From NCBI GenBank assembly GCA_963790525.1, contig CAWBOV010000006.1, positions 124,001 to 188,000 on the forward strand: DNA of 64,000 nt, given 5' to 3'. Source of the DNA: CAWBOV01 sp963790525 (GTDB taxonomy: Bacteria; Actinomycetota; Actinomycetes; Mycobacteriales; Jatrophihabitantaceae). Shown piece after piece: positions 10,728 to 20,144 of the stretch (positions are counted from its first letter, which is position 1; each line of letters opens with the position of its first letter). Under the pieces are notes generated by a model. It was not told where the DNA came from. It made no database searches and saw only the letters and a list, made by a program, of their open reading frames with translations. The translations under genes and the position numbers were made by a program.

Positions 10728-12771
10728 TCAGGTCCAGGTGAGCCCGGTGTGCGCGGACACGAACGCGAGCACGTCCGTGCGCTCGTCCACCAGCGCCCGC
10801 CGCGCCCGCCCCAGGCCGTGGCCACCGGCCGTCTCCACCCTGAGCAGCGCGACGCTGCCCGGCGCGGACACGGCCTGCAGACGGGCGGCGAACTTCACGC
10901 TGTGCGCGGGGACCACCCGGTCGTCGTGGTCGCTGGTGAGCACCAGCGTCGGCGGATACGCGACGCCACTACGCAGCCGGTGGTACGGCGAGTAGGCGTA
11001 CGCGGCCGCGAACTCCTCCTCGCTGCGCTCGGGATCGCCGTAGTCCGACGTCCATGCCCAGCCGATCGTGAACTTCGCGAAACGCAGCAGGTCGAGCACG
11101 CCGACCTCGGGGACGACCGCGGCGAAGAGGTCCGGGCGCTGGGTGAGCAGGGCGCCGGCGAGCAGGCCGCCGTTGGATCCGCCGTTCGCCGCGAGCTGCG
11201 CGGGCCGTGTCCAGCCGGTGGTGATCAGGTACTCGGCGGCGGCGATGGCGTCGTCGAAGACGTTCTGCTTGTTCGCCAGGCGCCCCGCGTCATGCCACGC
11301 CGCGCCGAATTCACCCCCGCCCCGCAGGCGACGGGATCGCCACCACGCCGCCGGCCCGGGCGAACGCGAACCGGGTCATGTTGAACGCGGGTGTCAGGGA
11401 GATGCGGAATCCGCCGTAGCCGTAGAGCAGCGCGGGGTGCGGGCCGGTGCCGGCGGTGACGTCGCGGCGGTGGATCACGAACATCGGCAGGCGGGTGCCG
11501 TCCGCGCTGGTGATCCACACCTGGTCGGTCACGAGGTCCGCGGAGTCGATGGACGGCCCGGCGACCTGCTCCGTCACCCCGGTGTCCAGATCGTGCGCGA
11601 GCACCACCGCCGGGGACGTGAACGACGTGTAACCGAGGTGCAGCAGGGAATCCTCGGCCGAGGCCTGGATCTCCACGACGCTGCCCAGCCCGGGCAGCTC
11701 GACCGTGGTGAGCTCCCTGCCGTCCGCTGAATGGACGGTCAGTTCCGACGCCGCGTCGCGCAACCGGTTCAGCAGGATGCGCCCGCCCGCCTGCACGCCC
11801 TGTTCGAGCGTGCCGTCCTGCTCGGGCACGAGTTCGGTGACCGCCCCCGTAGCGGTGTCCAGCCCGACGAGCCGCCCGGACGGGGCGTCGAGGTCGGTGA
11901 TCGCGAGCAGTGACGTACCGGCGGATCCGATCACGTCCCAGCTGGCCTCCGCCCGCTCGATCAGGGGTCGCAGCGCCGACTCGGGATCGGCCAGATCGCG
12001 CACCCAGAGGCGGATCCGGTGGTCGGTGCCCGCCGAGGCCGAGACCACCAGCCAGCGCTCGTCGTCGGTCACCGTCGCCCAGAACGTGAGGTCGGGCTCG
12101 TCCGGTGCCGCGATCACCACCTGGTCGGTCTGCGGCGGCGTCCCGATGCGATGCAGCATCAGCCGGTGCCCGCGGTTGGCGCCGGTCAGCTCGTGCCCGG
12201 CGACCGGCGCGTCGAAGGCGCCGTAGACGAAGCCGGAGGAGTCGGGCAGCCACGTGGCCGACGTGAACTTCGACCAGGGCACGACGTCGTCGAGGTCCGC
12301 GCCGTCGGAGACCCGCCGCACCCGCCACGTGCGCCAGTCGCTGCCGGCCTCGGCGTAGGCGTAGGCGACGAGTTCCCCGTCCGGGCTCGGGTCGGCCCCG
12401 GCCAGGGACACGCTCGCGTCCTCGGCGACGGTGTTCGGGTCGATGAGCACCCGACCGTCCCCGACAGGGCTCGTGGCGACGCGCAGGACGTCCTGCTGCT
12501 GCACGCCGTCGTTGGTGAGGCGGAACCAGTTCCGCCCCCGCCGGCGCGGGGCGGAGGATCGGGGCAGCGCAGCCAGCGCGTCGAGCCGCTCGGCGATGAT
12601 CTCCCGCCCGGGGAGGGCGTCGAGGTAAGCGCGGGCGGCCACCGCCTGGCCGGCGAGCCATTCCTCGACCTCCGGATCGCGGTCGTCCTCCATCCAGCGG
12701 TAGGGGTCGGCCACCGCCGTTCCGAAGAAGTCGTCGATCTGGTCCACGGTGCGGGTCTGCGGTGTCGTCAC
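10728..12771 (-). CDS. Prolyl oligopeptidase, S9A family, one frameshift
   Basis: Serine peptidase that cleaves short peptides after proline. The N-terminus carries the DPYRWMEDDRDPEVEEWL signature, followed by the beta-propeller. The C-terminal alpha/beta-hydrolase domain has the nucleophile elbow GGSNGGLLAG, the Asp in SDHDDRV and the His in GGHG. A single extra base near 11328 splits the gene just before the catalytic domain (VVAIPS | RGGGEFGAAWHDAGRL). Restored length is ~680 aa, normal for S9A. The GTG start at 12771 has a -10 box 8 nt upstream. No signal peptide is seen, so it is probably cytoplasmic. Divergent from the glutathione peroxidase gene. Confidence 0.88.
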
Positions 12772-12779
12772 GGATGCCG

Positions 12780-12785
12780 AGCCTA
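12780..12785 (-). promoter_or_regulatory. -10 box for leaderless oligopeptidase gene
   Basis: Minus-strand TAGGCT, 8 nt, then GTG at 12771. Confidence 0.42.
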
Positions 12786-12867
12786 GTTCGGGACCCGTAC
12801 CGGCGAAGGGGGCGCTGGGTAGGGTGGGCACGTCGCGTCATCGCCTTCACCGCCTTCAGGAGCCAGC

Positions 12868-13362
12868 ATGTCCGATCTTCTCGCCCGGCCCGTGACCACC
12901 CTCTCCGGGGAGGCCACGACCCTCGGCGCCCTCACCGGCGGCAAGGCGGCGCTGGTCGTCAACGTCGCGAGCAAGTGCGGCCTCACCCCGCAGTACGCGG
13001 TCCTCGAGGCGTTGCAGGAGGAACTCGGCGGGCGCGGCTTCACCGTGGTCGGCTTCCCGTGCAACCAGTTCATGGGCCAGGAACCCGGCACCTCCGAGGA
13101 GATCGCCGAGTTCTGCTCCGCCACCTACGGCGTGACGTTCCCCATGACGGCGAAGGTGGAGGTCAACGGTGACGGCCGCGACCCGATCTACGACGAACTC
13201 ACCCTGACTCCCGACTCCTCGGGCGAGAGTGGCGACGTGCAGTGGAACTTCGAGAAGTTCGTGCTCTCGCCCACCGGTGAGGTCACCGCCCGGTTCCGGC
13301 CGCGCACCGAACCCGACGCCCCCGAGGTCCGCGCCGCGATCGAAGCCGTCCTGCCCTCCTGA
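12868..13362 (+). CDS. Glutathione peroxidase-family thiol peroxidase
   Basis: Peroxidase of 164 aa with the GPx fold that reduces hydrogen peroxide and lipid hydroperoxides. The active-site residue is Cys37 (ASKCGLTPQY), not selenocysteine. Cys65 sits in FPCNQF and Gln71 in GQEPG. Cys83 (EFCSATYG) occupies the position of the resolving cysteine in thioredoxin-dependent GPx enzymes. The Trp of QWNFEKFVL completes the catalytic set. Actinobacteria generally lack glutathione, so thioredoxin or mycoredoxin is the likely reductant. This is inferred. Confidence 0.93.
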   Translation: MSDLLARPVTTLSGEATTLGALTGGKAALVVNVASKCGLTPQYAVLEALQEELGGRGFTVVGFPCNQFMGQEPGTSEEIAEFCSATYGVTFPMTAKVEVNGDGRDPIYDELTLTPDSSGESGDVQWNFEKFVLSPTGEVTARFRPRTEPDAPEVRAAIEAVLPS

Positions 13363-13423
13363 CCGAGCCTGCCGGACAGCCCACATCGGGAACACCGCCG
13401 CGCGAGCTCCGGTTGGGGGATAG

Positions 13424-14281
13424 GTGACCACATATCCCGCTCATTCATCAGGCACGTTCCAGATCGCCGGCAAGACGGTCCACCGTCTCGGCTACGGCGC
13501 AATGCGTATCACCGGCAAGGGCATCTGGGGCCCTCCCGCGGACCACGACGAGGCGGTCCGCGTGGTGCGGCGCGCCGTGGAGCTCGGCGTCGACTTCATC
13601 GACACCGCGGACTCCTACGGTCCCTACATCAGCGAAGAGATCATCCGTGAGGCACTGCACCCGTATCCCGAGCAGGTGCTCGTCGCGACCAAGGCGGGCC
13701 TCGTCCGCACCGGCCCCGACGTCTGGGTCCCGGTCGGCCGCCCGGCCTACCTGCGCCAGCAGGCCGAGATGAGCCTGCGCCGCCTCGGCGTGGACCGCAT
13801 CGACCTGTTCCAGCTGCACCGCATCGACCCCGAGGTCCCGCTCGCCGATCAGGTCGGCGAGCTCAAGGCACTCCAGGACGAGGGCAAGGTCGGCGCCATC
13901 GGGCTGTCCGAGGTCTCGGTGGACGAGCTGACCGAAGCCGGCACGATCGCCGACATCGCCACCGTCCAGAACCTCTACAACCTGACCAACCGCTCCTCCG
14001 AGGACGTCCTGGACTACGCCGAGGCGAACGGCATCGGCTTCATCCCGTGGTTCCCGATCGCGGGGGGCAAGCTCGCCGAGCCCGGCGGCCCGATCGACCA
14101 CATCGTGCACGAGACCGGCGCGACCCTGTCGCAGATCTCGTTGGCGTGGCTGCTGGCTCGCTCGCCCGTCGTCCTGCCCATCCCCGGCACGTCCAGCGTC
14201 GCCCACGTCGAGGAGAACATCGCCGCCGCCGACGTGACGCTCACGCCGGCGCAGGTCGACGCGCTCTCCGCGGCGGTCTGA
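13424..14281 (+). CDS. Aldo/keto reductase
   Basis: NADPH-dependent oxidoreductase with a TIM barrel, 285 aa. The catalytic tetrad is visible: Asp60 and Tyr65 in DTADSYG, Lys90 in VATKAG and His132 in FQLHR. The C-terminal cofactor region reads LPIPGTSSVAHVEENI. The physiological substrate is unknown. It starts at GTG 13424, 61 nt after the peroxidase gene, and may be co-transcribed with it as an oxidative or carbonyl-stress pair. It ends at a strong terminator. Confidence 0.9.
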   Translation: MTTYPAHSSGTFQIAGKTVHRLGYGAMRITGKGIWGPPADHDEAVRVVRRAVELGVDFIDTADSYGPYISEEIIREALHPYPEQVLVATKAGLVRTGPDVWVPVGRPAYLRQQAEMSLRRLGVDRIDLFQLHRIDPEVPLADQVGELKALQDEGKVGAIGLSEVSVDELTEAGTIADIATVQNLYNLTNRSSEDVLDYAEANGIGFIPWFPIAGGKLAEPGGPIDHIVHETGATLSQISLAWLLARSPVVLPIPGTSSVAHVEENIAAADVTLTPAQVDALSAAV

Positions 14282-14286
14282 TGGCT

Positions 14287-14334
14287 TCGCACGCGCCGGG
14301 AGCCGGGGACCGTCCCGGCGACCGGCGCGTGCGA
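14287..14334 (+). terminator. Nested hairpin terminator after aldo/keto reductase
   Basis: A perfect 13-bp stem (14287-14299 with 14322-14334) encloses a second perfect stem, GCCGGG/CCCGGC. No T tract follows. It begins 5 nt after the stop codon. Confidence 0.7.
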
Positions 14335-14348
14335 CCACCGGGGACCCC

Positions 14349-15113
14349 GTGACCGCGGGCGGGGGCAGCTTCTACGACCCCGGTCCGCTCGACAACGGTG
14401 GTCCCGACGAGGGTGAGCCGCTGTACTTCCCACCTCAGGCACAGCAGGCCTGGCCCATGGCTGGTTGGACGCCGACGTCGGCGCTGGCACCGCAGCCGGT
14501 ATGGACCTCTCCGGACTGGTCACCGCCGACGCGTCGCGGCGGCCGTCGGAGCCGGGTGGCCGCACTCGTGACCGTCCTCGTCGCGGCCGTGGTGGTCGCC
14601 GCAGTGACGGTGATCGGTGCTGCATCGGGCAGCAACGGCTCCGGCGCGGACCTCGCCCTACCCCGGCGGACGGGCGGATACACCCTGCTGGACACCGACC
14701 TCTCCTCCCGGATGATCACCGCGCTCCGGGCCGGGCTGTCCTCCCGGGCGGATCTGGCGCCCTCTGCGATCGGCGTCTACGGATCGGCGGCGACCAGCGC
14801 GCCGACGATGGTCTTCTACGGCGTCTCGGCGCGCTCCAACCACGCGTTCGGTTCCCTGCTCGGCTCGCAGACGGCGCGGGCCTTCGCCGAGGAGCTGTTC
14901 GTGGGCTCGGGCATCGTCACCAGCTCCGATGCCGATCCGGGGCCGCTGGGAGGTGCGATGCGGTGCGCGGCAGTGCATCAGGCAACCACCGATGCGGCCG
15001 TCTGCGTCTGGGTCGACGGCTCCACGATGGGCGACGTGACGATGCTCGACGGCCTCGACCTCGGCAACGCGGCGAGCGTGACCCGTCAGGTGCGGGCCGA
15101 CTCCGAGCACTGA
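14349..15113 (+). CDS. Hypothetical single-pass membrane protein
   Basis: 254 aa, family not recognised. The N-terminal ~65 residues are rich in Pro, Gly and Tyr/Trp and presumably cytoplasmic. One transmembrane helix follows (residues ~70-92, AALVTVLVAAVVVAAVTVIG) after an Arg-rich stretch. The remaining ~160 residues are probably extracytoplasmic and contain two cysteines that could form a disulfide (MRCAAVHQ and AAVCVWVD). This layout (proline-rich head, one helix, small external domain) is common among actinobacterial envelope proteins. Convergent with the lipoprotein gene. Confidence 0.7.
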   Translation: MTAGGGSFYDPGPLDNGGPDEGEPLYFPPQAQQAWPMAGWTPTSALAPQPVWTSPDWSPPTRRGGRRSRVAALVTVLVAAVVVAAVTVIGAASGSNGSGADLALPRRTGGYTLLDTDLSSRMITALRAGLSSRADLAPSAIGVYGSAATSAPTMVFYGVSARSNHAFGSLLGSQTARAFAEELFVGSGIVTSSDADPGPLGGAMRCAAVHQATTDAAVCVWVDGSTMGDVTMLDGLDLGNAASVTRQVRADSEH

Positions 15114-15128
15114 CCGACCGGCGCAGCC

Positions 15129-15644
15129 TCAGGCGGTGACGACGAGCGTCGACACCAGCTTCGACGTCACTGTGAAGGTGAACGTGGCGGGGCCGTTGTG
15201 GGCGTTGCCGGACAGCCTGCCCTTGACGATGGCGCCCGTCTTGGTGAGCTGCGTGCTGGTCACCGCGATCTTCTCCATCTGGCCGAGGAACGACGCGTCG
15301 CTCCACTCCCGGATCGAGTCGTTGCCGGTGATGCTCTGACCGAAGTAGACGATGGTGCCCGAGCTCGGGAACGACTCGAGGAACCCGGTGATGTCGCCGT
15401 TGTTGACCGAGTTGATCGCCTTGCGCACCGCGGCCGGTAGACCGGCCGTCGAGGTCGTGGTGACGGACGGTCCGTCCGGGGTGGCGGACGTGCCGGCCGG
15501 GCTGGGCGCACCCGTCTGCGACGACGTGCTGGTCGCCGTCGACGAGCCTGTCGGGGTGGGCGAGGACGAGCTGGACGAGCAGCCTGCCAGCGCGGCGAGG
15601 ACGGCGAGGGTGGCCAGGCCGGCCAGGGTGACGCGCAGACGCAT
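15129..15644 (-). CDS. Predicted lipoprotein
   Basis: 171 aa. A short signal peptide ends in the lipobox LAGC (Cys22), then comes a Ser/Thr/Pro-rich spacer (~40 residues). The globular domain of ~110 residues (VRKAINSVNNGDITGFLESF, then SIREWSDASFLGQMEKI) is suggestive of a SnoaL/nuclear-transport-factor-2-like fold, but this is only a guess. It is likely anchored on the outer face of the membrane. GGGAG lies 7 nt before the ATG. Confidence 0.75.
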   Translation of the reverse strand: MRLRVTLAGLATLAVLAALAGCSSSSSSPTPTGSSTATSTSSQTGAPSPAGTSATPDGPSVTTTSTAGLPAAVRKAINSVNNGDITGFLESFPSSGTIVYFGQSITGNDSIREWSDASFLGQMEKIAVTSTQLTKTGAIVKGRLSGNAHNGPATFTFTVTSKLVSTLVVTA

Positions 15645-15675
15645 GATGCTCCCGGTTCGATGGATGATCTTGTGC

Positions 15676-15681
15676 AGTGTA
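15676..15681 (-). promoter_or_regulatory. Candidate -10 box of lipoprotein gene
   Basis: Minus-strand TACACT about 31 nt upstream of the ATG, leaving a short leader with a ribosome-binding site. Confidence 0.3.
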
Positions 15682-15733
15682 GGTGGCGGGTGGCCGGTGG
15701 CCAGCTCACCCGGTGGGCTGGGACACTGGACAC

Positions 15734-16702
15734 ATGCGTCCTGGTAACAATGCCCGTGCCCCGCAGCCGACGCGCCAGTTGGCTGCCGCCATGTCCGGAG
15801 CCGTCGACCTGGCGGCGGTGAAAGCGCGGTCCGAGGCCGCTGCCCGCGCGGCCGAGGCCCCGCCGCCCAGCCCTGGCGCAGTCGTCGTGGCCGTGGATGA
15901 AGCCAGCTTCCAGTCCGAGGTGCTCGACCGCTCCTTCCAGGTCCCGGTCCTCATCGACCTCTGGGCGGACTGGTGCGAACCGTGCAAGCAGCTCTCGCCG
16001 CTGCTGGAGAAGCTCGCGCTCGAGGGCAAGGGTCAGTGGGTGCTCGCCACCATCGACGTCGAGGCCAACCAGCGGATCGCGCAGGCCCTGCAGGTGCAGA
16101 GCATCCCGACCGTGTTCGCCGTGCTGGGCGGCCAGGTGGTGCCCGGGTTCACCGGCGCGCTGCCCGAGGCCCAGTTGCGGGAGTTCATCACCGCGCTCCT
16201 GCAGGCGGGCGCCCAGGCCGGGCTGACCGGTGCCGTGGCCACCGATGCCGTCGCTGCCACCGATGCAGCCGATGCCGTCCCGGAACCGCCGAGCGACCCG
16301 CGCTTCGACGCCGCCGAGGCGGCGCTGGAGGCGGGGGACTACGACGCCGCCGCGCAGGCCTACCAGGCGATCCTCGATGTCGAACCCGCGAACACCGAGG
16401 CGATCCTCGCGCTGCGCCAGACCCGTTTCCTCAAGCGGATGGACGCCGTCCCGGCCGACGTGCTCGAGCGTGCCGCGGCCGCGCCGGAGGACGTGTCACT
16501 CCAGCTGGCAGCCGCCGACTACGAGATGGGCGGCAACCTGATCGACGCCGCCTTCGCCCGGTTGATCGCGGTGGTGCGGCGCGTGCGCGGCGAGGACCGC
16601 GACACCGTCCGCGATCGGCTCATCGACTACTTCGAGCTGCTCGGCCCCGACGAACCCCTGGTGCCGCCGGCGCGCAGGGAACTGGCCAACGCCCTGTTCT
16701 GA
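15734..16702 (+). CDS. Thioredoxin-TPR protein (YbbN/CnoX-like)
   Basis: 322 aa. The N-terminal thioredoxin domain has the active site WCEPCK (Cys81, Cys84) and the cis-Pro region QSIPTVFAVLGGQ. The C-terminal half is tetratricopeptide-like (DAAEAALEAGDYDAAAQAYQ, then TEAILALRQTRFLKRM). The architecture matches YbbN/CnoX co-chaperones, which in E. coli link thiol chemistry to chaperonin or DnaK clients. Transfer of that role here is inferred. ATG at 15734 is the most likely start. It ends just before a long bidirectional terminator. Confidence 0.9.
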   Translation: MRPGNNARAPQPTRQLAAAMSGAVDLAAVKARSEAAARAAEAPPPSPGAVVVAVDEASFQSEVLDRSFQVPVLIDLWADWCEPCKQLSPLLEKLALEGKGQWVLATIDVEANQRIAQALQVQSIPTVFAVLGGQVVPGFTGALPEAQLREFITALLQAGAQAGLTGAVATDAVAATDAADAVPEPPSDPRFDAAEAALEAGDYDAAAQAYQAILDVEPANTEAILALRQTRFLKRMDAVPADVLERAAAAPEDVSLQLAAADYEMGGNLIDAAFARLIAVVRRVRGEDRDTVRDRLIDYFELLGPDEPLVPPARRELANALF

Positions 16703-16709
16703 TCGCGAA

Positions 16710-16753
16710 CCGACACGGCCCCGCCACTCCCAGGAGTGGCGGGGCCGTGTCGG
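16710..16753. terminator. Long perfect hairpin, bidirectional terminator
   Basis: Two perfect 21-nt arms (16710-16730 and 16733-16753) are separated by only 2 nt. It lies between the convergent thioredoxin-TPR and pirin genes. The symmetry and position point to a shared intrinsic terminator, although no T tract is present. Confidence 0.8.
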
Positions 16754-16766
16754 TCTGTGCGCGCTG

Positions 16767-17735
16767 TCAGCCGGTGTGCGGCATGATCGCGTCGGCCGGG
16801 ATGACGCCCAGCCGGCCGGCCTGGAAGTCGGCGATGGCCTGCTCCAGCTCCGCACGCGTGTTCATCACGAACGGGCCGTACTGCGCGACCGGTTCCCGGA
16901 TCGGCCGGCCGCCCAGCAGCAGGACCTCGAGCGCCGGGTGGCGTGAGTCCTGCGTGTCGGCGGCACTGACGGTGAGGCGGTCACCGGCACCCATGACGGC
17001 CAGCTGGCCGCTGTGGATGGGACGGTGCTCGGCGCCGACGTAGCCGTTGCCCGCGAGGACGTAGACCAGGGAGTTGAACTCCGGGTTCCACGGCAGGGAG
17101 AGTGTCGCGCCGGGGACCACGGTCGCGTGCGCCAGGGCGATCGGGGTGTGGGTGGAACCCGGACCCGAGTGCCCGGCGATGTCACCGGCGATGATGCGCA
17201 CCAGCGCACCGGCGTCCACGGAGGCCAGCAGGGTGACCTGGCCGCCCTCGAGGTTCTGGTACGCGGGGGGAGTGAACTTGTCCTTCGCGGGGAGGTTGAC
17301 CCACAGCTGGATGCCGTGGAACAGCCCGCCGGACATGACGAGTTCCTCGGGGGGCGTCTCGATGTGCAGGATGCCGGAGCCGGCGGTCATCCACTGGGTG
17401 GCGCCGTCCTCGATCACGCCGCCGCCGCCGTGGCTGTCCTGGTGCAGGAAGGTGCCGTCGATGATGTAGGTGACCGTCTCGAAGCCGCGGTGCGGGTGCC
17501 ACGGCGTGCCCTTGGGCTCGCCCGGCGCGTAGTCCACCTCGCCCATCTGGTCCATGTGCACGAACGGGTCCAGGTCGGTCTTGCTGACGCCGGCGAAGGC
17601 CCGGACGACGGGGAAGCCCTCGCCCTCGAATCCGCGGGGTCCGGTGGTGACGGACTTGACGGGCCTTTCGACGTCGCCGAGGGTGGCCGCGGTCACGCGC
17701 GGCAGGGTGACGGTGTCGGCGGTAACGGCAGGCAT
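16767..17735 (-). CDS. Pirin-family cupin protein
   Basis: 322 aa bicupin. The N-terminal cupin contains the pirin metal site: His residues in FVHMDQMGEV, WHPHRGFETVTYIIDG and HIETPPEELVMSGG. The C-terminal pirin domain follows (PEFNSLVYVLAGNGYVG). Pirins bind iron and some are quercetinases or redox-responsive partners. The role here is unknown. A clear ribosome-binding site (TTGGAGG) precedes the ATG at 17735. The promoter is overlapped by an inverted repeat, suggesting repression. Confidence 0.9.
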   Translation of the reverse strand: MPAVTADTVTLPRVTAATLGDVERPVKSVTTGPRGFEGEGFPVVRAFAGVSKTDLDPFVHMDQMGEVDYAPGEPKGTPWHPHRGFETVTYIIDGTFLHQDSHGGGGVIEDGATQWMTAGSGILHIETPPEELVMSGGLFHGIQLWVNLPAKDKFTPPAYQNLEGGQVTLLASVDAGALVRIIAGDIAGHSGPGSTHTPIALAHATVVPGATLSLPWNPEFNSLVYVLAGNGYVGAEHRPIHSGQLAVMGAGDRLTVSAADTQDSRHPALEVLLLGGRPIREPVAQYGPFVMNTRAELEQAIADFQAGRLGVIPADAIMPHTG

Positions 17736-17750
17736 CTGATCCTCCAAGTT

Positions 17751-17777
17751 GTTGAGAGTTGAACTATACCGCTCAAC
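17751..17777 (-). promoter_or_regulatory. Pirin promoter with overlapping inverted repeat
   Basis: GTTGAG (17751-17756) and CTCAAC (17772-17777) form a perfect 6-bp inverted repeat around the minus-strand -10 hexamer TATAGT (17768-17763). A repressor bound here would block transcription. The identity of the repressor is unknown; a MarR-type protein is a guess. Confidence 0.45.
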
Positions 17778-17814
17778 GACCGCAACCGGCAGTGCATTCC
17801 CGGAACCGAAGACG

Positions 17815-17849
17815 CGCGGCCGGCCGCCCTTCGGGGCGCGGCCGGCGGC
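17815..17849 (-). terminator. Hairpin after glgB
   Basis: A GC-rich inverted repeat (minus strand GGCCGC-bulge-CCC, loop, GGGCGGCC) lies just beyond the glgB stop. It separates the glucan operon from pirin. Confidence 0.5.
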
Positions 17850-17854
17850 ACGTC

Positions 17855-20144
17855 TCAGGCGAGGTCGTCGCTGAGGTCGGCGTCGTCGGCGAATTCCGGC
17901 GTGGCGAGCTCCAGTACCGCCGAGCCCTCCGGCCGGTACCGCAGGAAGATCGTGCCCAGCGGGGGCACGCGCATCGTCGCGGACGCGGCCTGGCCGTGAT
18001 GGCTGACCGCGACGGCGTCCACTCCGCCCAGGTTCCCGATCCCGGATCCGCCGTAGACCTCGGCGTCGGTGTTGATGATCTCCTCCCAGCGCCCCGCGGC
18101 CGGCAGGCCCAGGCGGTACTCCAGATGCGGTACCGAGGAGAAGTTGGCCACGCACGCGAGCATCGACCCGTCCGTGCCGAAGCGCAGGAACGAGAACACG
18201 TTGCCCTCGGCGTCGTTGGCATCGATCCAGTGGAAGCCCGCGGGCACGGTGTCCTGGGACCACAGCGCGCTTGTCTCGCGGTAGACGCGGTTCAGATCGC
18301 TCACCACGCGCTGTACGCCGGAGTGCTCGGGGGAGTCGAGCAGCCACCAGTCGAGGGAACGCGCCTCGCTCCACTCCCCGCCCTGGGCGAACTCCGAACC
18401 CATGAACAGCAGTTGCTTGCCGGGGTGGGCCCACATGTAGGCGTACAGCGTCCGCAGCGGTGGCCATCTGGCGCCAGCGGTCCCCGGGCACCTTGCCCAG
18501 CACGGATCCCTTGCCGTGGACGACCTCGTCGTGCGAGATCGGCAGGACGAAGTTCTCGGTGTAGGCGTACATCATCGAGAAGGTCATCTCGTTGTGGTGG
18601 AACTGGCGGTGGATCGGGTCGCGCTTGAGATAGGACAGCGTGTCGTTCATCCACCCCATGTCCCACTTGAACCCGAAGCCGAGCCCGCCGAGGTGGGTGG
18701 GGCGGGTGACACCCGGCCAGGACGTCGACTCCTCGGCGATGGTGATCGCGCCGGGGACGCGCTTGTAGGCGGTGGCGTTCATCTCCTGCAGGAAGGAGAC
18801 GGCCTCGAGGTTCTCGCGGCCGCCGTACCGGTTCGGCAGCCACTCACCCTCCTTGCGGGAGTAGTCCAGGTAGAGCATCGAGGCGACGGCGTCGACCCGC
18901 AGGCCGTCGACGTGGAACTCCTCCAGCCAGTAGATGGCGTTGGCGACGAGGAAGTTGCGGACCTCGCGGCGGCCGAAGTCGAAGACGTAGGTGCCCCAGT
19001 CCATCTGCTCGCCGCGGCGCGGGTCGGCGTGCTCGTACAGCGGGAGTTCCGTCGAAGCGGGCCAGCGCGAAGGCGTCCTTGGGGAAGTGCGCGGGGACCC
19101 AGTCGACGATGACGCCGATCCCCGCCTGGTGCAGGGTGTCGACGAGGTAGCGGAAGTCGTCGGGGCTGCCGAAGCGGGAGGTCGGCGCGTAGTAGGACGT
19201 GACCTGGTAGCCCCACGACCCGCCGAACGGGTGCTCGGCGACGGGCAGGAACTCCACGTGGGTGAAACCGGTCTCGGTCAGGTACTCGACGAGCTCGGCG
19301 GCGAGCTCGCGGTAGCTGAGGCCCGATCTGCCACGAGCCGATGTGCACCTCGTAGACGCTCATCGGCGCGGCGTGCCACTGCGTCTGGGCGCGCTGGGCC
19401 AGCCAGTCGGCGTCGTTCCACTCGTAGGAGTCGGAGAAGACCACCGACGCCGTCGCGGGCGGGACCTCGGTGGCGAAGGCCATCGGGTCGGCCTTGTCGC
19501 GCCAGGTGCTAGTCCGCGCCCAGGATCTGGAACTTGTACCGGGTCCCGTCGCCGACGCCGGGGACGAACAGCTCCCAGACGCCCGACGAGCCCAGGATCC
19601 GCATCGGGAAGGCCCGGCCGGACCAGTAGTCGAAGTCGCCGACGATGCGGACACCGTGGGCGTTCGGGGCCCACACCGCGAAGGAGGTGCCCGTGACCGG
19701 ACCGCTGGGCGTGCTGTAGCGGCGCACGTGCGCGCCGAGCACGTCCCAGAGGTTCTCGTGGCGGCCCTCACCGATCAGGTGGAGGTCGACCTCGCCCAGG
19801 GTGGGCAGCCAGCGGTAGGGGTCGTCGACGATGAACGTGGAGCCGGGGTCGCCGTAGGTCACCTCGAGCCGGTAGTCGGTCGGGTCGGTGTCGATGACGC
19901 CCGCGAAGATGCCCTCCGCGTGGATCCGGGCCAGGGGCAGCGTGCGCCCACCGATGCGGACGCTCACCGACGTCGCCTCGGGACGTAGCGTGCGGATGAC
20001 GGTGGTGCCGTCGCCGAGCGGGTGTGCACCCAGCACACCGTGCGGGTTGGCGTGGGCGCCGCCGGCGATGCGGTCCAGTTCCTCCTGGGACACCGGTGCC
20101 TTCGCGGTCGCGTCAGCGGGCGTGGGCGGGACGGGAGTGCTCAT
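17855..20144 (-). CDS. glgB: 1,4-alpha-glucan branching enzyme, four frameshifts
   Basis: GH13 enzyme that introduces alpha-1,6 branches into glucan. Domains in order are an N-terminal carbohydrate-binding region, the (beta/alpha)8 barrel and a C-terminal all-beta domain. The nucleophile Asp is in DGLRVDAVASMLY, the acid/base Glu in IAEESTSWPG and the stabilising Asp in PISHDEVVHGK. One-base insertions near 18463, 19044, 19323 and 19508 scatter the protein over three frames. Restored length is ~763 aa, usual for actinobacterial GlgB. The ATG at 20144 overlaps the mak stop by ATGA. It is the last gene of the glgE-treS-mak-glgB operon and would branch the linear chains made by GlgE. Confidence 0.93.

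Noticed and set aside
12829..12831. Upstream GTG start for the prolyl oligopeptidase
   Set aside because: The 20-residue extension lacks family similarity, and the -10 box at 12780-12785 points to the GTG at 12771.
19044..19511. Programmed ribosomal frameshifting in glgB
   Set aside because: Four shifts in one gene without slippery sequences or stimulatory structures, and similar breaks in unrelated genes, fit sequence errors better.
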